Source: RBG-16-66-20 sp038040245
GTDB lineage: Bacteria > Pseudomonadota > Gammaproteobacteria > Burkholderiales > SG8-39
Direction: 5' to 3'
DNA: 30,623 bases
Assembly: GCA_038040245.1 (NCBI GenBank)
Contig: JBBPIU010000028.1
Coordinates: 1 to 30,623 of the forward strand
Shown piece by piece: positions 8,035 to 13,958 of this stretch. The stretch's first letter is position 1. Each line of letters begins with the position of its first letter. The notes below the pieces were generated by a model. It saw only the letters and a list, made by a program, of their open reading frames with translations. It was not told the DNA's origin and ran no database searches. Both the position numbers and the translations under genes were made by a program.

Positions 8035-8907
8035 TCAGGCCGCAGCAGGCTCCACGTCGAGCGTCGTCACGCGGCGCAGTTCGCGCCGGTGATTCGCGTC
8101 GTCGAACCGCCGGCCGCGATGCATGGTGGCGAGGTTGTCCCAGATCACGAGGTCTCCGACCCGCCAGCTGTGCCGGTAGACGAACTGGGGGAGGACTGCG
8201 TGGTCCATGAGTTCGCGCAGCAGAAGCCTGCCTTCCGGGACCGGCCAGTCGACGACGCGCGACGCATGTGATGCGAGGTAGAGAGAGCGACGCCCGCTGC
8301 GCGGATTCGTGCGCACCAGCGGATGCACCGCGCCCTTGAGCTTCTCCTGCTCTTCGGGCGAGAACTCGAAGCCGAGAACATGCCGCGAGTAGGCGATCGA
8401 ATGGTGCACGCGCAGTCCCTCGAGCGTCCCCCTGGTTTCGGCATCGAGCGCATCGTAGGCCGCGCGCATGTCGGCAAACTCGGTGTCGGCGGCCACCGGC
8501 GGAACCACCTTCGCCGACAGCATCGAGTAGCGTCCCGGCGGATCCTGGAACGATGCATCGGTATGCCACAGGCGGTTGCCCAGCCCGTACATGCGACGGC
8601 GGTCGTCGGCTTTGAGCAGTCCGCCGCCTTCGTCGACGTTCGAGATGTCGGTCAGGGCCTCGTTGCCGAACCGGTTCCTGTTCAATACCGATGCGCCGGT
8701 TTTCGCGTGCAGGGTGCCGTCGAAGCGGGTGGCGAACTGGAGCTGCTCGTCATCGGCAAAAGGCTGGTCGCGGAACACGAGGACCGCGTACTCGTCCATC
8801 CCGGCGCGGATCTCCTCGAGCGTGGCCCGGTCGGCGACGCGGCGCAGATCGATGGCGCCGACTTCGGCGGCGAAGTGCGGATGCAGTTTGCGAAACGTCA
8901 ATCCCAT
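8035..8907 (-). CDS. TfdA/TauD-family Fe(II)/2-oxoglutarate dioxygenase
   Basis: 290 residues from ATG 8907, chosen for GAGGAGGGG six bases upstream; a start seven codons earlier has no such site. The iron ligands are His115 and Asp117 (LWHTDASF) and His263 (ATMHRG), with Arg274/275 or Arg279 near the C-terminus for the 2-oxoglutarate carboxylate. The N-terminal FRKLHPHFAAEVGAIDL and the YGLGNRLWHTD block resemble TfdA (2,4-dichlorophenoxyacetate dioxygenase) more than taurine dioxygenase. Such enzymes hydroxylate a carbon next to a heteroatom and release it, using oxygen and 2-oxoglutarate. Many environmental TfdA-like proteins do not act on herbicides, so the substrate is open. Its position before a TRAP operon suggests it acts on an imported acid. 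Confidence 0.88.
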   Translation of the reverse strand: MGLTFRKLHPHFAAEVGAIDLRRVADRATLEEIRAGMDEYAVLVFRDQPFADDEQLQFATRFDGTLHAKTGASVLNRNRFGNEALTDISNVDEGGGLLKADDRRRMYGLGNRLWHTDASFQDPPGRYSMLSAKVVPPVAADTEFADMRAAYDALDAETRGTLEGLRVHHSIAYSRHVLGFEFSPEEQEKLKGAVHPLVRTNPRSGRRSLYLASHASRVVDWPVPEGRLLLRELMDHAVLPQFVYRHSWRVGDLVIWDNLATMHRGRRFDDANHRRELRRVTTLDVEPAAA

Positions 8908-8926
8908 GGCGTGCCCCTCCTCGTTC

Positions 8927-8993
8927 ACACGCCGATTCTATGGCACGCCGCGGCGAAGGTCTGCTTTCGGCGCCAGGCGGAGAATCGGCGTGT
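8927..8993 (-). promoter_or_regulatory. 13-bp perfect inverted repeat upstream of the dioxygenase gene
   Basis: ACACGCCGATTCT (8927-8939) and its exact reverse complement (8981-8993) are separated by 41 bases, about 20-86 bases before the dioxygenase ATG. The near arm overlaps TAGAAT (8935-8940, minus strand), a possible -10 box without a recognisable -35. It could be a bipartite operator or a leader stem just upstream of the ribosome-binding site. Function is inferred. Confidence 0.5.
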
Positions 8994-9007
8994 CGGGCGA
9001 TCCCGGA

Positions 9008-9031
9008 AAAACTTCCCGATCGGGAAGTTTT
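9008..9031 (-). terminator. Rho-independent terminator of addA
   Basis: A perfect 24-base palindrome with arms AAAACTTCCCGA and its complement. On the minus strand the GC-containing stem is followed by a run of five T, about 60 bases after the addA stop codon. It can also act from the plus strand, but no plus-strand gene ends nearby. Confidence 0.75.
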
Positions 9032-9092
9032 CGAACCCCCGGCCGACAGGGGAGCGCCCGGCGCCCAGGCCACTTTCCGCAAATTTCGCGTT

Positions 9093-12000
9093 CTATTCCT
9101 CCGGCAACTCGCGCCACCCCCGGTGCAGCGGGAAGTAGAGGGCGGGCCGCCCGTCGCCGAGCGCGGCGGCGTAGCGCTCCAGTTGCGCGCGGTAGCGCTC
9201 GCGCTCCCGGTCGAGGAACCCGTCCACGTCCGCGCCCGTGTGACGGCTGGTCTTGAAATCCACGATCCACCGCCTGCCCTCTTCGTCGCGCAGGACGCGG
9301 TCGATGACCAGTCTGCGCGCGGCGGTGCGCAGGCGATACTCGCTTCGTGCTTCGGAGTGCGGGCCAAGCAGCCAGCGCCCGCGATCATCCGCGATGGTGT
9401 TTGCCAACGCAGCGACGACCAAATCGGACGCAGCGATGAGTTCCGATGCCTGAACTCCCCGCCGCTCAAGCTCCTTCTTGAACCGCGGCCGAAGCGATTC
9501 CACCCGCTTCGCATCCCAGCCCTTCAGCTCATCCTCCGCAATCCGCTGCAGCCACCGGTGCACGACGGTACCGACGTGCCGCGCGGTTTCGCCGGCCCAG
9601 GAGAATTCGATCCTGTCGGCTTCGTCGCGGCCTTCGGGCGGGGCTTCCCAGGCGGCGGGCGGGGGCGGCGGGGGCACCGTGTAGGCCGCGGGGAGGCGGC
9701 GCAGGAGCTGCGGCGGTTGAGGCGCGGGTACAGAGTCAATCGTTTTTACTTCTAAATTCTGGAACAAGGAAGGAAAGTGCGGCGCGCCTTCGAGCCAGGC
9801 TTTGGCGAGGAGCGAGCGCTTGTTGGGTGCTTTCGGGGCGCCCGCCTCGTCCGGCTTGGCGCAGGCGAGCAGGTGCAGGCGGCTCCTGGCGCGGGTGGCG
9901 GCGACGTAGAAGAGGCGCCCGGCTTCGATGTCCTCGGCATCCTTGTCGAGCCTGCGCACGTATTCGTAGAGCGGTTCTTTGTCGCTGCCGGTTTCGTTGA
10001 TCGGGGCGAGTAAAAGGCTGGATCCCCGCGTTCGCGGGGACGACGAAGATGAGTGAGACGACAGGCTTTTCCATGCAAACAGTTGCCGATCGCCGGAACG
10101 GGGAGCGCGGTCGAGGCCGGGAACGATGACGGTGTCCCACTCGAGGCCCTTGGCCTTGTGGATGGTCATGATTTCCACGCAGTCGGGGCCGGCGCCGACG
10201 TCGGGCAGCGCCCAGAGTTTCTCCAGCTTGTCTTCGAGCACTTTGAGCTCGGGCAGGCCGCCCGCCTCTTCCAGGCGCTCGAGCTCATCCAGGTAGATCG
10301 CGGCGTCTTCGAGGTCGGTCTCGGATTCGACACAGGCCGGGCCGCCGAGCGCGAGCCAGGCGCCCTCGACGCGCTCGCGCAGGCGGCCGCGCATGCGGTT
10401 GGCGATCGCGGGCGCGAGGACGTTGCGGAAACGATCGAGGGTAGGAACATTTTGGATGAGCTGCCAGATTGTCTGGTCGCCCTTATTTTCAAAGAGTTTA
10501 CTCAAATCAGATAAATCCAAACCAACCCATGGTGCCCTCAGGATAGCGAGCCAGGCGATGCGGTCGGCGGGGTGCAGCAGCGCGCGGGTGAGCGCGTAGA
10601 GGTCCTGCACCACCTGCTTTTCGCCCAGCTGCTCGATCTCCACCGCGCGGTAGCGGATGCCCGCTGCCTTGAGCGCGGGCACGATGGCGTCGAGGTGGCT
10701 GCGGTTGCGCACGAGGATAGCCACCGTCCCCACTGTCCCGCTTGATGCTTTTACAAGTTCAACAGCTTTCCGGGATTCGGATTCGCGATCAAAAAAACCA
10801 TGCCAGGCAACAGCGGCGCCGGGGAGTGCCGGGGCATGGGTGGTGGAAGGCGAGTAAGGCACCGCGCCGGAGGTTTCGTCAGGCTGCGACGGCAATACGT
10901 TCGGGAAAAAACCGTTGACCCAATCCACGATGCCCGCCTGGGAGCGGAAGTTGGTGGAGAGCGTGAGGGGTTCGAGCTTCACGCTGCCCACGCCCGCGTG
11001 CCGCGCGTGCAGGAAGAGGCCGACTTCTGCTTCGCGGAAGCGGTAGATGGACTGCATCGGGTCGCCCACCGCTAAGACGGTACGGCCATCCCCTTTCTGC
11101 CAACCGGCGGTGAGACGTTCCAGCAGTTCCCACTGACTGATGGAAGTGTCCTGGAATTCATCGACGAGGATGTGGGAAATCCGGGCGTCCAGCGACAACA
11201 GGAGTTCGCTCGGGTCATCGGAAGAGCCAAGTGCAGTAAGCGCGCCGCGCGAAATCTCGGTGAAATCGACCTGGCCCCTGATCGAGAAAAGCAGAACCAG
11301 TTGCTTCACCGCGGGGATCAGCAGCGCGAGGATCGCCTCCAGCGCCTGCCACTGCGCGTCGGCGTACTTTTCGGGGGGCAGTTTGAGAAGCGGGACGAGT
11401 GCCTGGCGCAAGGGTTCGTTGCCGACGATGTCAGGGGGTGCTGGTTTGGGTTTTTTCCTCCATTCGCCTTTTACCGTTAAAACTTCTTTTGCAAATTCTT
11501 CAGAAGCACGTGGATCGATATTTCTGGCGGCAGAAAAAAGCCGTTCTCTTTCGGCAAGCAAAGTCGCCTCCAGCTGCGCGCGCGTGGGAGGATGGCCGGC
11601 GTTGCGCAGCCACTGGTCGCGTTTGGCGAGCATGCTTGCGAGGAGCGAGATCGCCGTGGCGACGTTGTTGTCCAGATGCGACAACAGTTTTTCGACTTTT
11701 CCGGAAAACTCTTTCTGATGTAACAGCAACAGCGTATTGGCCGCCGCTTCGCGGTACAGATCGCTTGCGTCCTCGACGATGTCGGGCTGCGCGCCGAAGC
11801 GCGCGAGCACCGGCATCTGGCGCGTGAGCGATGAGCACAGCGCGTCGATGGTCTGGATGCGCAGGCGGTGGGCGATTTCCCCGGCATTCGGGAGTTTTTC
11901 CAGCACGCGCTTGCGCATTTCCGCCGCGGCCTTGCGCGTGAAGGTGATCGCCAGGACTTCTTCGGGTTTCTGGACGATGGACAGGAGCTTGAGATAACGG

Positions 12001-12116
12001 CTGACGAGCAGCGAGGTCTTGCCCGAACCCGCGGGTGCCTGGACGATGAAGGAGCGCGCAGCATCGAGGGCTGCATCGCGCGCCGTTGAATCCGCAAGAT
12101 TTTTCTTCTCAGACAT
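9093..12116 (-). CDS. UvrD-like helicase with C-terminal RecB-type nuclease (AddA-like)
   Basis: 1007 residues. Superfamily 1 helicase motifs: Walker A APAGSGKT (27-34), motif Ia ITFTRKAAAEMRKRV, Walker B LVDEFQDTS, motif III VGDPMQSIYRFREAE, motif V MTIHKAKGLEWDTV and motif VI YVAATRARSRLHLL. The C-terminal nuclease has VIDRVLRDEEGRRWIVDFKTS, the Asp and Lys of the PD-(D/E)XK site, preceded by HVGTVVHRWLQ. It is therefore a complete helicase-nuclease like AddA or RecB, processing double-strand ends for recombination. Residues about 683-700 are a Ser-rich insert encoded by a palindromic repeat, located between FAWKSL and LLLAPINETG. Its partner gene (13959-16562) lies 1.8 kb upstream rather than adjacent. 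The region upstream of ATG 12116 is hicA debris, and only a weak ribosome-binding site is visible. Confidence 0.9.
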   Translation of the reverse strand: MSEKKNLADSTARDAALDAARSFIVQAPAGSGKTSLLVSRYLKLLSIVQKPEEVLAITFTRKAAAEMRKRVLEKLPNAGEIAHRLRIQTIDALCSSLTRQMPVLARFGAQPDIVEDASDLYREAAANTLLLLHQKEFSGKVEKLLSHLDNNVATAISLLASMLAKRDQWLRNAGHPPTRAQLEATLLAERERLFSAARNIDPRASEEFAKEVLTVKGEWRKKPKPAPPDIVGNEPLRQALVPLLKLPPEKYADAQWQALEAILALLIPAVKQLVLLFSIRGQVDFTEISRGALTALGSSDDPSELLLSLDARISHILVDEFQDTSISQWELLERLTAGWQKGDGRTVLAVGDPMQSIYRFREAEVGLFLHARHAGVGSVKLEPLTLSTNFRSQAGIVDWVNGFFPNVLPSQPDETSGAVPYSPSTTHAPALPGAAVAWHGFFDRESESRKAVELVKASSGTVGTVAILVRNRSHLDAIVPALKAAGIRYRAVEIEQLGEKQVVQDLYALTRALLHPADRIAWLAILRAPWVGLDLSDLSKLFENKGDQTIWQLIQNVPTLDRFRNVLAPAIANRMRGRLRERVEGAWLALGGPACVESETDLEDAAIYLDELERLEEAGGLPELKVLEDKLEKLWALPDVGAGPDCVEIMTIHKAKGLEWDTVIVPGLDRAPRSGDRQLFAWKSLSSHSSSSSPRTRGSSLLLAPINETGSDKEPLYEYVRRLDKDAEDIEAGRLFYVAATRARSRLHLLACAKPDEAGAPKAPNKRSLLAKAWLEGAPHFPSLFQNLEVKTIDSVPAPQPPQLLRRLPAAYTVPPPPPPAAWEAPPEGRDEADRIEFSWAGETARHVGTVVHRWLQRIAEDELKGWDAKRVESLRPRFKKELERRGVQASELIAASDLVVAALANTIADDRGRWLLGPHSEARSEYRLRTAARRLVIDRVLRDEEGRRWIVDFKTSRHTGADVDGFLDRERERYRAQLERYAAALGDGRPALYFPLHRGWRELPEE
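10012..10070. repeat. Palindromic repeat inserted in frame within addA
   Basis: The core TCCCCGCGTTCGCGGGGA (10023-10040) has perfect 8-bp arms around TT. It matches the widespread proteobacterial repeat whose translation gives 'VPANAGIQ' or 'SPRTRGSS'. An outer imperfect pair, AAAAGGCTG (10012-10020) and CAGGCTTTT (10062-10070), differs from perfect complementarity at one position. The insert adds about 16-18 codons without a frameshift. Confidence 0.65.
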
Positions 12117-12118
12117 TC

Positions 12119-12280
12119 AGCTCAACCGCCGAACGCTTGATCCGTTCCTCAGACAACGGGGCAGGACGTGTCAAGCACCCCGTGAAATCCGGACGGGTCA
12201 CCGTCCCCGGCAAGCCCGGCAAGGACTTACATCCAGCCACATTAAACAGTATCCTTAAGCAAGCTGGACTGAAGCGATAG
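12119..12280 (+). pseudogene. hicA: hicA toxin remnant with internal deletion
   Basis: The plus strand reads STAERLIRSSDNGAGRV then KHPVKSGRVTVP, GKDLHPATLNSILKQAGLKR and TAG. The last half is an unmistakable HicA C-terminus ('HP.KSGRVTVP.....DL...TLNSILKQAGL'). The first part matches the HicA N-terminal helix ('LI..L..NGW..VR'). The stretch that should lie between them, with the catalytic GSHH histidine, is missing, and no proper start codon remains. HicA toxins are mRNA-cleaving double-stranded-RNA-binding-like proteins; this one must be inactive. Codons such as TTA, CAT and ACA are AT-richer than in neighbours, which fits acquisition from elsewhere. Confidence 0.8.
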
Positions 12281-12288
12281 GAGCCCCG

Positions 12289-12357
12289 ATGCGCGCGGAC
12301 GGTCTTCCGATCCCGGAACCGAGCAGCAAAGTCGATTACCTGGAAGTGGCTTCGTAA
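12289..12357 (+). pseudogene. hicB: hicB antitoxin remnant (C-terminal scrap)
   Basis: Nine bases after the hicA remnant stop, ATG opens a 22-codon frame reading MRADGLPIPEPSSKVDYLEVAS. 'L..DG.PIPEPSS' is the conserved sequence in the second half of HicB, directly after its RNase-H-like core. The spacing and the upstream AGGAG are those of an intact hicA-hicB junction, so a deletion seems to have joined the start codon to the C-terminal part and removed most of the gene. It may still be translated as a peptide, but no function is expected. Confidence 0.75.
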
Positions 12358-12393
12358 CACCTTGCAGGCGGAACTCTTGCGCCTGTATCCATC

Positions 12394-12927
12394 ATGAGAG
12401 TAAATCCAGGCGACACCATGCCGGCAATCGACGCCCGCCTCGTGGGCGGCGGGCGCTGGGCGCTGGCGCGCGAAAAGACCGACAAGCTCACGCTGCTGGT
12501 GTTCTACCGCGGCGTCTTCTGTCCCGTGTGCCGCACCTGGCTGGCGGACCTCGAGCGCCTGCTGCCCGAATTCGAGAGGCGCGGCGTGTCGGTGATCGCG
12601 CTGTCCTGCGACAAGAAGGACGGCGCCGAGAAGGCGGTGACGGACTGGGGCCTGCAGAACCTGCGCGTCGGCTACAGCGTCGGCGTGGATGAGGCGCGCA
12701 AGGCGGGCCTGTTCATCTCCGAGGGGCGCGGCATCAACCCGGCCACCAACCAGAAGGAGCCGATGTGCTTCACCGAGCCGGGCCTGCTCGCGGTGCTGCC
12801 CGATGGCATCCTCTACGCGGCGTGGATCCAGTCGGCGCCCTACGGCCGGCCGCACGTCGCGGAGATCCTCACCGCGCTCGACAACTTCATCGCGCGCGGC
12901 CTGCCCGAGCCGAGGGGTTCGGCCTAG
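12394..12927 (+). CDS. Peroxiredoxin-like protein (AhpC/TSA family)
   Basis: 177 residues with a thioredoxin-like fold. The N-terminal strand segment VNPGDTMPAIDARLVGG is followed by LLVFYRGVFCPVCRTWLADLERLLPEFERRGVSVIALSCD. The putative active cysteines are Cys43 and Cys46 in FCPVCR, which is a CxxC arrangement rather than the single PxxxTxxC of classical peroxiredoxins. It probably reduces peroxides or disulfides in the cytoplasm; there is no signal peptide. It is transcribed against the flanking exonuclease and cyclase genes. The ribosome-binding site is weak, and a small hairpin (stem CAGGCG at 12365-12370 with CGCCTG at 12380-12385) lies just upstream. Confidence 0.82.
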   Translation: MRVNPGDTMPAIDARLVGGGRWALAREKTDKLTLLVFYRGVFCPVCRTWLADLERLLPEFERRGVSVIALSCDKKDGAEKAVTDWGLQNLRVGYSVGVDEARKAGLFISEGRGINPATNQKEPMCFTEPGLLAVLPDGILYAAWIQSAPYGRPHVAEILTALDNFIARGLPEPRGSA

Positions 12928-12956
12928 AAATGAACGGAAGCCTCGGCTCCCGTACC

Positions 12957-13910
12957 CTAACGGATCGCCACCGGCGCCACGGTCGAGCCGCTGAAGCTCG
13001 CCTTCAGCGGCTGCATCACGAAGGCGAATTCGTAGATCTTCTTCGCCGCCATCTCGTCGAGCTTGAGGTTCTCGAGCAGGTGGATGCCGTTCACAACCAA
13101 CGCGACCTGGTGCACCGGCAGGGAAAGCTTCGGATCCGGATTCGGCGCCACCTCGACCGGCCAGTTGTCCGAGCCCAGCAGCATCGGGTCGAGCTTGGCA
13201 AGGTACTCGGCGGCCCTGACGCCGATGCCCGGGCAGGTCTTCACATAGCGCGCGTTGTCCTTGCCGTAGAGGCGCCCCCAGCCGGTGTTGATGAGCACCG
13301 CGTCGCCGGGCTGGATTTTCACGTTCTGACGCTTCATGGCCGCCTCCAGGTCCTCGACCGTGATCTCGTAGGTATCGGGCAGGGTGTCCACGCCCTTCAG
13401 GCCCGCGATGTCGAGCAGCACGCCGCGCGTCATCAGCGTGCCCACCTTGTCCATGCCGAACTTGGTGAAGCCGCCGCGCGTCGAGATGTCGCCGGTCTTG
13501 ACGCAGTTGTAGTGGCTGTCCTCGTGCGACTGGTGGGCGAAGCCGTCGAATTGCGTCCCCACCTGGCCCATTTCCGAGATCACGATCTCCTCGTTGGAGC
13601 CGCGCCGGTTGGAGAAGTCGTTCATGAAGGTGCGTTTCGGATGCACGTCGAAGCGGCGCGTGCCGAAGAACGCCATCTGGGCGTTGAGCGGGTGCGCCAT
13701 CTCGATCACCTCGCCGCTCCTGATCAGCCGCGTGGCGGCCATGACCGCCGCCGGCTTCTGGTGGTTCATCGAGCCGCGCTCGTCCGCGGCGCCCCACTTC
13801 GACGGGCAGCGCACGTTCGGCGCGGGTACGGTCCAGGTCTGCGCCAGCACGGCAAAGCTTGACAGCACTAGCGCCGTGCCGAGCGCGAGGCCGATGGTGT
13901 TCGTTTTCAT
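12957..13910 (-). CDS. Secreted cyclase-family protein (kynurenine formamidase-like fold)
   Basis: 317 residues with a signal peptide (MKTNTIGLALGTALVLSSFAVLA, cleavage near residue 23). The mature protein follows the Pfam Cyclase pattern: KWGAADERGSMNH, the central VGTQFDGFAHQS, TRGVLLDIAG, PGDAVLINTGW and a C-terminal VNGIHLLENLKLDE. Relatives are metal-dependent hydrolases acting on amide or lactam bonds (kynurenine formamidase, isatin hydrolase). In those the metal motif is HxGTHxD; here it reads QVGTQFD (116-122), so both histidines are Gln, while Asp122 and His126 remain. Such variants seem to form their own subfamily. The start has GGGAGGGG at good spacing. It ends 29 bases from the convergent peroxiredoxin gene. 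Confidence 0.85.
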   Translation of the reverse strand: MKTNTIGLALGTALVLSSFAVLAQTWTVPAPNVRCPSKWGAADERGSMNHQKPAAVMAATRLIRSGEVIEMAHPLNAQMAFFGTRRFDVHPKRTFMNDFSNRRGSNEEIVISEMGQVGTQFDGFAHQSHEDSHYNCVKTGDISTRGGFTKFGMDKVGTLMTRGVLLDIAGLKGVDTLPDTYEITVEDLEAAMKRQNVKIQPGDAVLINTGWGRLYGKDNARYVKTCPGIGVRAAEYLAKLDPMLLGSDNWPVEVAPNPDPKLSLPVHQVALVVNGIHLLENLKLDEMAAKKIYEFAFVMQPLKASFSGSTVAPVAIR

Positions 13911-13958
13911 GCTTGTTCCCCTCCCAGGTTGAAAAACGGCGAACCGGCAGCATACGCC

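Noticed and set aside
8035..8907. Naming the dioxygenase as TfdA (herbicide-degrading) or TauD (taurine)
   Set aside because: Only the general iron and 2-oxoglutarate ligands are visible. No sequence feature fixes the substrate, so no gene symbol was given.
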